Shown here piece by piece: positions 42,867 through 52,437 of a stretch of DNA of 64,000 nucleotides. The stretch covers positions 62,001-126,000 of the forward strand of contig CABXYE010000002.1 of the NCBI GenBank assembly GCA_902516425.1. The letters run 5' to 3'. The DNA comes from an uncultured Pelagibacteraceae bacterium. Its GTDB lineage: Bacteria > Pseudomonadota > Alphaproteobacteria > Pelagibacterales > Pelagibacteraceae. The position numbers and the translations under genes were made by a program. Every line of letters starts with the position of its first letter. Positions within the stretch are counted from its first letter, which is position 1. The notes under the pieces are model-generated. The model made no database searches. It saw only the letters and a list, made by a program, of their open reading frames with translations, and was not told where the DNA came from.

Positions 42867-42989
42867 TTATAAATCAAAGTTTGGTCTATTATCTTTATTA
42901 TTATATCTATCAATTTCTTTTTGAGTAATAGGTCTGAATAGTACCCATACAACAACAAACATCAAAACCAAAAGTATAAATGTTTTCAC
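42867..42989 (-). CDS. 40-aa membrane peptide, GTG start, unknown
   Basis: It begins with GTG at 42989, 3 bp after the hydratase gene's stop codon. It encodes MKTFILLVLMFVVVWVLFRP, one hydrophobic helix, then a polar tail (ITQKEIDRYNNKDNRPNFDL). The close spacing on the same strand and the clean helix-plus-tail layout support a genuine small gene at the end of this unit. Confidence 0.5.
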   Translation of the reverse strand: MKTFILLVLMFVVVWVLFRPITQKEIDRYNNKDNRPNFDL

Positions 42990-42992
42990 TTT

Positions 42993-43763
42993 TTATCTAA
43001 TTATAGTTTTGACAGATCCTAATTTATCTATCTTACCTGTATAGAGGCCTTTACCAATTGGAACGACCCCAACAGTAGATCCCGTAAATACATAAAAATT
43101 TTTATTTAAATTTAATTTATCTTTTTTAATTTTATTTAAAACAAATCTTAATGAGTTTAATGGATTAATAAAAACCGCACTAGTATTACCGTTTATATTT
43201 TGTTTAGTTTTTTTGTTTGAAATATTAGTTTTTAAATTTCCGATATTTATTTTTTTATACTTTTTTTTTTGGCCGATTAAAAACTTAACATTAGCTCCAA
43301 AATCACTACTTAAATCTCCAAATGAGTTAATTCCTTTTTTTCTCTGCCTATAACCCACAATCTCAATACAAGGGGCCATATGAGATATAAATTTCGAGAT
43401 ATTTTTCGTAGTTATTACTCCTTTAGAATTAAAAAAAGATTTTTTAATTAAATAGCAAACTTCCAGTTCAATGCCAAAAGTGGTTTTACTGATCTTTACA
43501 CTTCTACCGCTTTTTAAAAAATTATCTTTATAAACTGATGCGTAAAATGGTTCTTTTTCTTTTAATTTTTTCATCACTGGAATTCCGGTCCCTCCAGCTT
43601 TGTAACCAATGATTGGTTTTTTAACCTTACTTTCACAGAGCATTCTAAATTTATTTGCTTCAGTAAGTTTTTTTGTAAATTTTCTAGGTAATGGTGCAAT
43701 AATCTTATTTTTAAGAAAAGCTTTAACTAACTTATTTGATGTTTTTTCTATTAATGAGCTCAT
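42993..43763 (-). CDS. 2-keto-4-pentenoate hydratase-like (FAH superfamily, MhpD type)
   Basis: A 256-aa protein of the fumarylacetoacetate-hydrolase fold. It has IGYKAGGTGIPVMKKL near residue 50, the metal-binding Glu of GIELEVCYLI near 97, APCIEIVGYR near 130 and NKNFYVFTGSTVGVVPIGKG near 219, and it ends KLGSVKTII. This order is typical of MhpD hydratases, which add water to 2-oxopent-4-enoate-type acids. No aromatic ring-cleavage genes are nearby, so the physiological substrate is open (a decarboxylase is an alternative). Confidence 0.8.
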   Translation of the reverse strand: MSSLIEKTSNKLVKAFLKNKIIAPLPRKFTKKLTEANKFRMLCESKVKKPIIGYKAGGTGIPVMKKLKEKEPFYASVYKDNFLKSGRSVKISKTTFGIELEVCYLIKKSFFNSKGVITTKNISKFISHMAPCIEIVGYRQRKKGINSFGDLSSDFGANVKFLIGQKKKYKKINIGNLKTNISNKKTKQNINGNTSAVFINPLNSLRFVLNKIKKDKLNLNKNFYVFTGSTVGVVPIGKGLYTGKIDKLGSVKTIIR

Positions 43764-43797
43764 AATGTTTAATTTAATGTTTTTTATAAACTATATT

Positions 43798-43947
43798 TTA
43801 CGATCCAAGATTTATCAAACTAAAACCAGCAATAAGGAAAACTATTAACCAAACTAAACCTTTAATCAAAAAAAAAGTAAATCCTCCAACCAGAATGTAT
43901 TTACCCCATTTACTTTCTGATAATAAATTTTTAAGCTTTTTCCTCAT
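43798..43947 (-). CDS. 49-aa single-span membrane protein, unknown
   Basis: The ORF starts at 43947 and ends with TAA at 43798. It encodes a basic N-terminus (MRKKLKNLLSESKWGKY) and a long hydrophobic region ILVGGFTFFLIKGLVWLIVF to the C-terminus. It lies 14 bp after the M23 peptidase gene stop on the same strand, which favours co-transcription. No family is recognised. Confidence 0.5.
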   Translation of the reverse strand: MRKKLKNLLSESKWGKYILVGGFTFFLIKGLVWLIVFLIAGFSLINLGS

Positions 43948-43961
43948 TTTAATAAACTCTG

Positions 43962-44765
43962 TCAGTTTAACAAAGACATTGGATCAAGCCTAGTTTGAAA
44001 CCAATTTACTCTGAAATCTAAGTGTGGACCAGTTGATCTCCCAGTGGATCCAACTGTTCCTATGATATCTCCTTGATTGATTTGGTCACCAACAGATACC
44101 ATCACATTTTCAAGATGTGAATAAATTGTAGAAATTCCATGTCCATGATCCATTATAATTGTACCACCAGTGTAATAAAGATCATCTTCTGCCATTGTTA
44201 CAATACCAGTTGCTGATGACTTAATCATTGTTCCTTTTTTTGCAGCAATATCAATTCCATAGTGAGGCCACTTTGGTTTACCATTTAAAATTCTCTGGCT
44301 TCCATAAACGCCACTCATTATTCCCTTAACAGGCATAATGAATTGATTTTTAAAAAAGGGTAAATCAGAATTTATTGCTCGTGCTTTTCCAATTCTACTG
44401 TTTTCCTCTCTAATTCTTTTGTAAACCGACTCAGGGGGCGTGACTTTACTTTCCTCTAAGCCGTCTATTCTTTGAATATTATATTTTCTTTTAAGAACTT
44501 TTTTTATTATTTTTTCGCTTTTTCCATTTGTTAATTTAGTGATTGTTAGATCAAATTTTCTATCTCGATCAATCCCGAAAACAAAATAACCATCTTTCGA
44601 AACTCTAACTTTTTTTTTATCTATAATTATTTGAGAAGATGGATCGGTTTTTCCTAATATATAATGACCTTGTAAAAATTTCCCTTTAAATTCGATTGCA
44701 ATTAAATTAGTTGGTAAAAAAATAATTATTAAAAAAAATAATCTAGCTGTTATCTTGCTGTCCAT
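43962..44765 (-). CDS. M23-family metallopeptidase (LytM domain), exported
   Basis: A 267-aa periplasmic protein. The signal peptide covers about residues 1-23 (ending LIAIEF). A beta-rich N-domain runs to about 95, then the LytM domain: WPHYGIDIAAKKGTMI with the first His/Asp zinc ligands, MDHGHGISTIYSHL, and TGPHLDFRVNW with the final ligand. The typical HxH is HLD here, as in many members. It may cut peptidoglycan cross-links. Its start overlaps the SDR gene by 16 bp. Confidence 0.88.
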   Translation of the reverse strand: MDSKITARLFFLIIIFLPTNLIAIEFKGKFLQGHYILGKTDPSSQIIIDKKKVRVSKDGYFVFGIDRDRKFDLTITKLTNGKSEKIIKKVLKRKYNIQRIDGLEESKVTPPESVYKRIREENSRIGKARAINSDLPFFKNQFIMPVKGIMSGVYGSQRILNGKPKWPHYGIDIAAKKGTMIKSSATGIVTMAEDDLYYTGGTIIMDHGHGISTIYSHLENVMVSVGDQINQGDIIGTVGSTGRSTGPHLDFRVNWFQTRLDPMSLLN

Positions 44766-45520
44766 CCGCCGTCTACTAATAAAGAAGTTCCAGTAATCAT
44801 TGATGCTGCATCAGAGGCAAGAAATACAGCTGCACTTGCTACATCTGATAGATCAGCAAATTTGCCTAAAGGAATATTCCCTAGAACCTCTTTTTTAAAC
44901 TTTTTACTTTTCAAAAACTTACTTGTCATAGGAGTTACAACAAATGTTGGACAAACAGTATTTACTCTAATGTTATATTTAGCAAGGTCAATTGACATTC
45001 CTTTTGTAAGACCTTCTAAACCAAATTTAGTCATGTTGTACACACTTCTTATAGGGCCTCCAACGTGGCCCATTTGGGATGACATATTAACAATAACACC
45101 ACCTACTTTTTTTCTATTTCTAGACTTCATCATTTTAAGCGCACATAACTGAGCTAAATTGAAAGTTGCCATTGTATTTATCTTAACCATATATTCCATA
45201 TTTTTAGTTTTAACTTTTGTGAAGTGTTCCGGAATATTATTTCCTGCATTATTTATTAGAATATCTATTTTAGATTGTTTACTTATGATATTTTTAATTT
45301 CATTGTATTTCGTAATGTCACAAACATAAGATTTACATTTACGCTTAATTTTCTTAATCTTTTTTGAAACCTCATCCAAATCTTTCTTAGTTCTACTTAT
45401 TATAATTAGGTTTGCACCAGCTTCAGCAAGCGCAATAGCACACGCTCTACCAATTCCCTTACCAGCTCCTGTTACAACTGCAGTTTTATTTTTTAAATTA
45501 TAGTTTTTTAAGTACATCAT
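44750..45520 (-). CDS. Short-chain dehydrogenase/reductase
   Basis: A 256-aa SDR of the classical type. The NAD(P) loop is VVTGAGKGIGRACA near residues 15-28, the structural motif is LINNAGNN near 88, the catalytic Ser is in VNMSSQMGHVGG and the active YxxxK is in SVYNMTKFGLEG near 159-171. It ends with SLLVDGGWTAR, so the C-terminus is full length. The substrate, probably a sugar or hydroxy acid, is not defined by the sequence. It overlaps terC by 4 bp (ATGA). Confidence 0.88.
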   Translation of the reverse strand: MMYLKNYNLKNKTAVVTGAGKGIGRACAIALAEAGANLIIISRTKKDLDEVSKKIKKIKRKCKSYVCDITKYNEIKNIISKQSKIDILINNAGNNIPEHFTKVKTKNMEYMVKINTMATFNLAQLCALKMMKSRNRKKVGGVIVNMSSQMGHVGGPIRSVYNMTKFGLEGLTKGMSIDLAKYNIRVNTVCPTFVVTPMTSKFLKSKKFKKEVLGNIPLGKFADLSDVASAAVFLASDAASMITGTSLLVDGGWTAR

Positions 45521-46110
45521 AAAAACAATATTTTAATATCAGTATAAATCAATTCAATAGCAACAATCAAAATAGCTATTAAACCTGCCCATGCAATCCA
45601 TTTGTATTTTTTAATCCAATTAGATATTAAAGTTGCTGCTGTTGCCATCAGCACAATTGACAAAATAAGACCAAAAATTAATAGATAATAATGATCTCCA
45701 GCTGCTCCAGCTACTCCTAAAACATTGTCTAAACTCATAGTAAAATCAGCTAATAGAATTGTCCAAATAGCCTTTAAAAAACCTGAATTATCAACTTTGA
45801 TATCACTTTCTTTCTCAAAGCCTTTTACGACATCGACATAAAGTTTATAAACTATGTACAATAAAAGTAGACCTCCGATTAATCTTAAACCAGTAATTTG
45901 TAATAAATATGCGGTCAAAAGAGTTAATATAATCCTCAAGACAACAGCCCCACCTATCCCCCAAAAGATTATTTTTTTTCTCTGTTCTAATGGAAATTTG
46001 GATGCAACCATTCCAATTATAATTGCATTATCCCCTGCTAAAACTAGGTCAATTAAGATGATTTGTGTTAAAATTGCAATTTGTTCTGGAGTGATAAGAT
46101 CAGCGAACAT
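45517..46110 (-). CDS. TerC/YkoY-family membrane protein
   Basis: A 197-aa protein with seven hydrophobic segments. It carries the TerC-family acidic/Asn membrane motifs LVLAGDNAIIIGMVASKFP (near residue 20-38) and ADFTMSLDNVLGVAGAAGDHYY (near 121-142), which suit metal binding. Members are implicated in manganese efflux or metalation of exported proteins. The ATG at 46110 is used; a TTG one codon earlier was not. It overlaps the GMC oxidoreductase stop by one base. Confidence 0.88.
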   Translation of the reverse strand: MFADLITPEQIAILTQIILIDLVLAGDNAIIIGMVASKFPLEQRKKIIFWGIGGAVVLRIILTLLTAYLLQITGLRLIGGLLLLYIVYKLYVDVVKGFEKESDIKVDNSGFLKAIWTILLADFTMSLDNVLGVAGAAGDHYYLLIFGLILSIVLMATAATLISNWIKKYKWIAWAGLIAILIVAIELIYTDIKILFL

Positions 46111-47705
46111 CAACCTCTCAGTATCATATCAGCACCTTTTTCTGCAATCATTATTGTTGGTGCATTAGTGTTGCCAGAAGTAATGTTAGGCATTATTGAT
46201 GCATCAATTACTCTTAAGTTATTTAAACCTCTTACTTTAAGAGTTTCATCAACAACTGCCATATCATCTTGTCCCATTTTGCATGTACCAACAGGATGAA
46301 AAATTGTCTGTGCGTAATCTGATCCTGCTTTTACAAGTTCTTCATCATCATTTATATTAATACCAGGCCTATATTCCTCTGGTTTATATTTTTTAAAAGT
46401 TTCAGACTCCATTACAATTTTCCTTGTCAGTTTCAAACCTTTTGCAGCAATCATACGATCGTGTTCAGTCGAAAGATAATTAAGTTTTACTTTTGCATAA
46501 ATTCTTGTGTCTTTATTAGTGATTTTGACGTGACCTCTACTAGTTGGTCTTATATTTGAAACAGTAGGTGTGAATGCATGAAAATCATGATTCTTTGTAG
46601 CACCTAAAGTATCCATACTCATGGGTTGAACGTGCCACTGTAGGTCAGGTAATTCTAAAGAGGGGTCACTTTTAGCAAACATACACATTTGACTAGCACC
46701 CATCGTCATTGGTCCACTCCTATTAAAAACATATTCAAGACCAATCATTAAATTTCCAAACAAACTATTAATCTTTTTATTTAATGACTTAAGTCCATGA
46801 ACTTTATAAATTGGTCGAAACATTAAATGATCTTGTAAATTTTCTCCAACACCTTTTAAATCATGCACCATATCTATTCCTAAATCTTTTAAATTTTTGG
46901 AATTACCTATTCCAGATGTTTGTAAAATTTGCGGAGACCCAATAGATCCTGATGAAAGTATAATTTCTTTAATAGCTGAAACCTTTTTAAGTTCATTCTC
47001 TATCCAATATTCTACATTTTTAGCCGTTTTATTTTCAAAGTTTATTTTTTTTACATGTGCATTCGTTATAATTTTTAAGTTATCTCTTTTTTTTATTGGA
47101 TTAAGATAACCAACAGCAGTACTACATCTGAAACCATCTTTCTCGGTTACTTGAAAATACCCACATCCGTGATTGTTACCAGTATTAAAATCTTTTGTTT
47201 TAGGAATACCAAATTCTTCAGCTGCACTTTGAAATTTATCTAATAATGGTAATCGAATTCTTTGGTCAGAAACAGATAAAGGACCACCAACTCCGTGATA
47301 ATCGTCTTTTCCACGCTCTTGGTTTTCTGCTTTAATAAAATAGGGAAGAACATCATCCCAGCCCCAACCAGTGTTACCTGATTGACGCCAAACATCGTAA
47401 TCTCTACTTTGTCCTCTTATATATAATAAACCATTAATAGCAGAGCTACCACCAAGAGTTTTGCCTCGTGGATATCGGATTGACCGATTATTCATTGTTT
47501 CATCTGGCTCAGTTTTGTAACACCAATCAACTGAAGGGTTGTGCATGGTTTTAAAATAACCAACTGGAATATGTATCCATGGATAATTATCTTTACCACC
47601 AGCTTCCATTAATAGAACTTTATTTTTTGGATTCTCTGATAGTCTATTAGCTAGAACACATCCAGCAGATCCAGCGCCAATAATTATAAAATCAAAATTT
47701 TCCAT
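46110..47705 (-). CDS. GMC-family oxidoreductase (choline dehydrogenase-like)
   Basis: A 531-aa flavoenzyme. The FAD dinucleotide motif FIIIGAGSAGCVLANRLSE is at residues 6-24, GMC signature 1 is GKTLGGSSAINGLLYIRGQ near 80-98, signature 2 includes LSSGSIGSPQILQTSG near 253, and the catalytic His pair is in FHPVGTCKMGQ and GNTNAPTIMIAEK. It resembles BetA choline/alcohol dehydrogenases; the alcohol substrate cannot be fixed. It heads a minus-strand run (gmc-terC-SDR-M23), divergent from the TRAP operon across 134 bp. Confidence 0.9.
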   Translation of the reverse strand: MENFDFIIIGAGSAGCVLANRLSENPKNKVLLMEAGGKDNYPWIHIPVGYFKTMHNPSVDWCYKTEPDETMNNRSIRYPRGKTLGGSSAINGLLYIRGQSRDYDVWRQSGNTGWGWDDVLPYFIKAENQERGKDDYHGVGGPLSVSDQRIRLPLLDKFQSAAEEFGIPKTKDFNTGNNHGCGYFQVTEKDGFRCSTAVGYLNPIKKRDNLKIITNAHVKKINFENKTAKNVEYWIENELKKVSAIKEIILSSGSIGSPQILQTSGIGNSKNLKDLGIDMVHDLKGVGENLQDHLMFRPIYKVHGLKSLNKKINSLFGNLMIGLEYVFNRSGPMTMGASQMCMFAKSDPSLELPDLQWHVQPMSMDTLGATKNHDFHAFTPTVSNIRPTSRGHVKITNKDTRIYAKVKLNYLSTEHDRMIAAKGLKLTRKIVMESETFKKYKPEEYRPGININDDEELVKAGSDYAQTIFHPVGTCKMGQDDMAVVDETLKVRGLNNLRVIDASIMPNITSGNTNAPTIMIAEKGADMILRG

Positions 47706-47839
47706 CTATAGTTGAATAGTTTTTTTTTATAAATCTTATTTAATCATCTTTACACTCATATTAATCAATTGTCACTTGTATCGACTTTGTTTTTCTGATT
47801 GAATGTTTGGGTTAAATTTAACTAACAAGAGGAATAATA

Positions 47840-48934
47840 ATGAAAAAAATCATTTCAATGTTGTTTGCAACTATTTTAGTGCTTGGATTTACATCGAGCG
47901 CTAATGCTGCAAAAACACTAAAATGTCAGACGGTTCTTAACACTAAAGCTGATGAAGTTAAGATGTTAAAGGACTTTACTGATACTGTTACAGAATTAAC
48001 AGCGGGCTCGTTAAAATTTGAAATTTTACCTGCAGGTGCTGTTGTGGGAGTTAAAGAAACTCTTGATGCTGTTGATAAAGGTTTGATCGATTGTGGTTTC
48101 GCATGGACTCACTATTGGTCAGGTGACCATCCTGCTGCTATGTTATTTGGTTCGCCGGTAGCTGGTGGTGGAGTTGGTATTGACAACTTAGCATTCTTAT
48201 CATGGTTCCAATATGGTGGTGGTAAAGAATTGTATGACCAATTATGGAAAGAAATGGGAAGAGACATTAAAGGATTTATGCTTCAACCTGTTGGACCAGA
48301 GGCTTTAGGTTGGTTTCCAAAACCAATTAAAGATATGGCTGACTTTAGAAAATATAAATTCAGAACACCTCCAGGAATTCCAGGACAAACTTATAAAGAC
48401 ATTGGTATAGCATCTGTTGCAATGGGTGGAGGAGATATTCTTCCAGCTCTTGAAGCAGGTACAATTGATGCTGCTGAGTGGTGTTGTCCAAAACCAGATT
48501 TAACATTTGGTTTCCAAAAAGTGTTAAAACACTACTATCTACAAGGTTTACACCAAGTAGTCGTAAATGCTGACTTTTATATTACTGGAAAAACTTATAA
48601 AGCTATGAGTGATCATGAGAAGAAGTCTCTTGAAGTTGCAGCTAATGCTTCATTAGCTAAATCTTTAAGTTACAGAATCTATGAAAATGGAAAAGCTTTA
48701 CAAGAACTTACTACTAAACATGGGGTTAAATTAGAAGATACTCCCTCAGACTACTTTACAGAATATATGGCAGCTGCAAAAGCTACATTGAACAAAAACG
48801 CAGCGAAGAATAAATTCTTCAATGAGGTTTATACTTCAATGAAAAATTTTGCTGATGTTGCTGTTCCTTTCTGGAGTGGTGCTCAGATGTCTAATGCGAA
48901 GCTAGGAATGGCTCACGCTGCAACATTAAAGTAA
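47840..48934 (+). CDS. TRAP transporter solute-binding protein (TakP/DctP type)
   Basis: A 364-aa periplasmic binding protein. The signal peptide is residues 1-23 (ending ANA). The mature part shows the DctP-family segments AVVGVKETLDAVDKGLIDCGFAWTHYW and DMADFRKYKFRTPPGIPGQTYKDIG (with the carboxylate-binding Arg) and LEAGTIDAAEWCCPKPDLTFG near residue 215. The last resembles TakP-like binders of 2-oxo acids or similar carboxylates. A hairpin terminator separates it from the permease genes, probably raising the ratio of binder to permease. Confidence 0.9.
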   Translation: MKKIISMLFATILVLGFTSSANAAKTLKCQTVLNTKADEVKMLKDFTDTVTELTAGSLKFEILPAGAVVGVKETLDAVDKGLIDCGFAWTHYWSGDHPAAMLFGSPVAGGGVGIDNLAFLSWFQYGGGKELYDQLWKEMGRDIKGFMLQPVGPEALGWFPKPIKDMADFRKYKFRTPPGIPGQTYKDIGIASVAMGGGDILPALEAGTIDAAEWCCPKPDLTFGFQKVLKHYYLQGLHQVVVNADFYITGKTYKAMSDHEKKSLEVAANASLAKSLSYRIYENGKALQELTTKHGVKLEDTPSDYFTEYMAAAKATLNKNAAKNKFFNEVYTSMKNFADVAVPFWSGAQMSNAKLGMAHAATLK

Positions 48935-48956
48935 TCAATAATTATCTTGATTTATT

Positions 48957-48989
48957 AGAGCGGACTTTCACAGTCCGCTCTAATTTTTT
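48957..48989 (+). terminator. Terminator/attenuator between TRAP binder and permease
   Basis: AGAGCGGACT (48957-48966) pairs exactly with AGTCCGCTCT (48972-48981) around TTCAC, followed by AATTTTTT. This strong factor-independent signal lies 22 bp after the binding-protein stop and only 12 bp before the DctQ start, so partial read-through is expected. Confidence 0.88.
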
Positions 48990-49001
48990 AACTAAAATTT
49001 T

Positions 49002-49616
49002 ATGGCAGAAGAACCTGGTAAACTAGATATTTCAGATGAAATGATTGCCGAAAGGCGAGGTGGTTCAAGTAAAATGCCAGATGATATGCCATCATGGATG
49101 GCAAAATCTATAGTAAATATCGATAAATTTAGTAGATGGATAGGTAACATTGTTTGTTGGATATTGATGCCATTAATCTTTGCAATGACTTATGAAGTTC
49201 TTGCAAGAAAATTATTTTTAGCTCCAACTATTTGGGCTTATGACATAAGCCGTTTTCTTTATGGAGCTTTATTTATGTTAGGTGCTGGATATGCACTTTC
49301 CAGAGGTGTACATATAAGGGCAGATTTTTTATATAGAAATTTTAAGACTAAGACCCAAGGAATAATAGATTTTTGGCTTTATTTAATATTTTATTTTCCA
49401 GGTCTCATAGTTTTTCTCTACATGACAATTGGATTTGTACAAGAGTCTATTATGAGAGGCGAAAGAGGTATGGATACTACGTGGATGCCTTTTATGTGGC
49501 CTATAAAAACTTGTTTATTAGTTGGTATTATATTTTTGCTTATTCAAGGCTTCTCAGAATTACTTAAAAGCTATTGGGCAGCTAAAAAAGGTGAGTGGCC
49601 AGGAGAAAATAAGTAA
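49002..49616 (+). CDS. dctQ: TRAP transporter small membrane subunit (DctQ)
   Basis: A 204-aa protein with a 35-residue polar N-terminal extension and four hydrophobic segments (from about 45). The DctQ core MTYEVLARKLFLAPTIWAYDISRFLYGALFMLGAGYAL lies near 63-100 and SRGVHIRADFL near 101-111. It forms the inner-membrane complex with DctM. It ends in one-base overlap with dctM (TAATG). Confidence 0.9.
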   Translation: MAEEPGKLDISDEMIAERRGGSSKMPDDMPSWMAKSIVNIDKFSRWIGNIVCWILMPLIFAMTYEVLARKLFLAPTIWAYDISRFLYGALFMLGAGYALSRGVHIRADFLYRNFKTKTQGIIDFWLYLIFYFPGLIVFLYMTIGFVQESIMRGERGMDTTWMPFMWPIKTCLLVGIIFLLIQGFSELLKSYWAAKKGEWPGENK

Positions 49617-50950
49617 TGTTAGCTGAGATAATAGATCCAGCGATTTTAGGTTTTATTCTTGTAGGTGTAATGCTTTTTGCAATCTTTGTAGGATTTCCTA
49701 TTTCATTTACTTTAATATTTTTAGGATTTGTATTTGGCTATCTTGGTTTTGGAAAATTAGTTTTTTACTTAATGACATTACAGTTTTCGATGGTAATGAC
49801 CGAGCAAACCTTAGCAGCTGTGCCACTCTTTGTATTTATGGGAATAATGATGGAACAAGCGGGATTAATGGAAAGATTATTTTCGGCTTTTCAATTAATG
49901 TTGGCGAAGGTCAAAGGCTCATTATATTACGCAGTTTTATTTGTCTCAGTAATTTTTGCTGCAGCAACAGGTATTGTTGGAGCATCAGTAACTATATTGG
50001 GGATCATGGCTGCAAAATCAATGAATAGATCCGGTTATGACGTAAGGCTTGCTGCAGGTACAATTACAGCGGGAGGAACTTTAGGGATTTTAATTCCTCC
50101 GAGTATTATGCTTGTTGTCATGGGGCCTATAATGGAGATCCCAGTAATAGATTTATTTGCGGCAGCAATATTACCTGGAATTCTTCTTGCAAGTTTATAT
50201 GCCGCTTACACAACAATTAGATGCATAATTAATCCTAAATTAGGACCAGTATTACCTGAGGAGATGAGAGCTGCAAGTATGAAAGAGGTTTGGATTGAAT
50301 TTTTTTTAGGTCTAGTTCCTCCTGCAGCTTTAGTTTTTGCAGCTTTAGGAAGTATCTTATTTGGATTTGCAACTCCTACAGAAGCAGCAGGATGTGGTGC
50401 GATGGGTGCATTACTTTTATCGTTAGCTTACAAAAAATTATCATTATCAAAGTTACAAGAAGCATTAGTAAAAACTTTAGAGATAACTGCGTTGATTATG
50501 GTTTTAGTTGCAGCATCAAATTTTTTTGGTGCAGTTTTTGCAAGATTAGGAACTCCGACTTTGCTTACTGAATTTTTATTAGGATTAGAAATGAACAAGT
50601 ATCTAATTCTTGCAATGATAATGGTTATGATCTTTCTTTTAGGATGGCCTTTAGAATGGGTTCCAATTGTTATGATAATAGTTCCAATTATCTTACCTTT
50701 AGTTGAGGCATTAGGATTTAATTTAACTTGGTTTGCAATATTAGTCGCAGTGAATCTACAAACCGCCTGGTTATCACCTCCAGTAGCTTTATCTGCATAT
50801 TTTTTAAAAGGAGTTGTTCCAGAGTGGGATCTTAAAGATATTTATTATGGAATGATGCAATTTATGGTCTTACAAGTCATTGGGTTAGTATTAATTATAA
50901 TATTTCCTAAAATTGCTCTTTGGTTACCAACTCTCTTATATGGACAGTAG
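49616..50950 (+). CDS. dctM: TRAP transporter large permease (DctM)
   Basis: A 444-aa twelve-helix sodium-coupled permease. Typical DctM segments: FVGFPISFTLIFLGFVFGYL, AVPLFVFMGIMMEQAGLMERLF, GIVGASVTILGIMAAKSM, GGTLGILIPPSIMLVVMG and FATPTEAAGCGAMGAL. It transports the ligand presented by the upstream TakP-like binder. The gene is 25 bp ahead of a GTG-started NCS1 permease, which may belong to the same transcript. Confidence 0.93.
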   Translation: MLAEIIDPAILGFILVGVMLFAIFVGFPISFTLIFLGFVFGYLGFGKLVFYLMTLQFSMVMTEQTLAAVPLFVFMGIMMEQAGLMERLFSAFQLMLAKVKGSLYYAVLFVSVIFAAATGIVGASVTILGIMAAKSMNRSGYDVRLAAGTITAGGTLGILIPPSIMLVVMGPIMEIPVIDLFAAAILPGILLASLYAAYTTIRCIINPKLGPVLPEEMRAASMKEVWIEFFLGLVPPAALVFAALGSILFGFATPTEAAGCGAMGALLLSLAYKKLSLSKLQEALVKTLEITALIMVLVAASNFFGAVFARLGTPTLLTEFLLGLEMNKYLILAMIMVMIFLLGWPLEWVPIVMIIVPIILPLVEALGFNLTWFAILVAVNLQTAWLSPPVALSAYFLKGVVPEWDLKDIYYGMMQFMVLQVIGLVLIIIFPKIALWLPTLLYGQ

Positions 50951-50975
50951 AAACTTTAAGTTTTATATTGTCTAA

Positions 50976-52433
50976 GTGAGTCCTCAAAATTTAAAAAAAA
51001 ACCTTACTAATTGGGATTTAGTTTCAGTTAATCCAAATGATAAAAATTGGGATTGGAAAGTTCTATTCTGTTTTTGGGGGGTAAATATTCAGAGTATTAT
51101 AGGTTTTTCATTAATTACTTCTTTATATATAATCTATAACCTAAATACTTTTGTTGTATTTTTTGGAACAATATTAGGATCACTACTAGTTTATCTTTTT
51201 TCAAACTTGATAGGGAAACCATCTCAAAAACATGGATTACCTTTTGTTGTTTTGTTAAGATCCTCATTGGGTGTTATTGGAGCAAAATACTTCGGTTTAA
51301 TAAGATTTTTAGTTGGTGTCTTTTTATTTGGTATTCAAACATACTTTTTGTCAAAAGCGTTTGGCTATTTGATAAGAATAGCAATTTTTTCTGTAGACCC
51401 CACAATACTTGATCAACAAATATTTCTCGTATTCTTTTTAGGAATGAATTTAATTGATTGGGTTGCAATCGTTACATCAATAATTTTTCAAGGATTCTTA
51501 TTTAGCGCTGGAATGAATATGAATAAAAAGATTATTATTTTTTCAGCTATTACTGTTTATCTTGGAATTTTATTATTTTCTTTATCTGTATTACTTAATG
51601 ATGTAAAATTAACTTCGCAAGCATTTTTAAATTTATTAGATACAGAAAATTTTATAGATAAAAATAATTTTGGGCCATTAATAACTGTGACCAGTACAAT
51701 GTTTGCGTATTTTTCAATTGTAATTTTGAGTTTTGGTGATTATTCAAGATATGTAAAGAATGAAAGCCAACTTAAAAAAGGAAATCTAAGTTTAATATTA
51801 AATTTAATAATTTTTTCTCTCTCTTCTTTATTTATAGTTTCAGGTATGGATGCTTTTTTAAAAGAAGATCCAGAAAATCTAAATAGAATACTTACGAATC
51901 CTACGGATATTCTTGGAAAATTAGATAATTTATTCCTAATTGTTTTAGCTTTAATATTTATAATTGTTGCATCTGCTTCAACAAATTTAATAGTCAACTT
52001 TATTCCATCTCAATACACTTTGATTAATTTTTTACCTTTTTCTTTATCTGTTAAAAGTGCAGGTTTCATAATCACTATTATAGGTTTTATAGTAGGAATA
52101 TTTTGGTTAACATTTCTAAGTCAAGTTGGTGCCTTATCTTTTATTGATACGTTTGGAGCTTTTTTTGGACCTCTTTTTGGAATAATGATTATTGATTTTT
52201 ATTATATTCAAAAGGGTAAATTAAATAACAAAGATATCTATTCTTTAGAAAATAGCGGAATTTATTATTATAGTGGAGGATGGCATATAAAAGCAGTTTA
52301 CTCTGTAATTTTGGGTTTTATTTTTTCAGCCTCAACTATTTGGAATACAAATTTGATGTTTCTTCAATCCTTTTCCTGGATTATAGGAGCTTTAATAGCT
52401 GCTATTACTTATTATTTACTAGCTAGAGAGTAA
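50976..52433 (+). CDS. NCS1-family permease (cytosine/purine/allantoin type)
   Basis: A 485-aa carrier with twelve hydrophobic segments and a GTG start. It shows the NCS1 layout: polar start MSPQNLKKNLTNWDLVSVNP, then CFWGVNIQSIIGFSLITS, the loop GKPSQKHGLPFVVLLRSSLGVIGAKY (near 75-100), ILSFGDYSRYVKNES (near 250) and AFFGPLFGIMIIDFYYIQKG near the end. These motifs suit hydantoin/allantoin/nucleobase permeases; the ligand is uncertain. An SDR follows 4 bp later. Confidence 0.82.
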   Translation: MSPQNLKKNLTNWDLVSVNPNDKNWDWKVLFCFWGVNIQSIIGFSLITSLYIIYNLNTFVVFFGTILGSLLVYLFSNLIGKPSQKHGLPFVVLLRSSLGVIGAKYFGLIRFLVGVFLFGIQTYFLSKAFGYLIRIAIFSVDPTILDQQIFLVFFLGMNLIDWVAIVTSIIFQGFLFSAGMNMNKKIIIFSAITVYLGILLFSLSVLLNDVKLTSQAFLNLLDTENFIDKNNFGPLITVTSTMFAYFSIVILSFGDYSRYVKNESQLKKGNLSLILNLIIFSLSSLFIVSGMDAFLKEDPENLNRILTNPTDILGKLDNLFLIVLALIFIIVASASTNLIVNFIPSQYTLINFLPFSLSVKSAGFIITIIGFIVGIFWLTFLSQVGALSFIDTFGAFFGPLFGIMIIDFYYIQKGKLNNKDIYSLENSGIYYYSGGWHIKAVYSVILGFIFSASTIWNTNLMFLQSFSWIIGALIAAITYYLLARE

Positions 52434-52437
52434 AACA

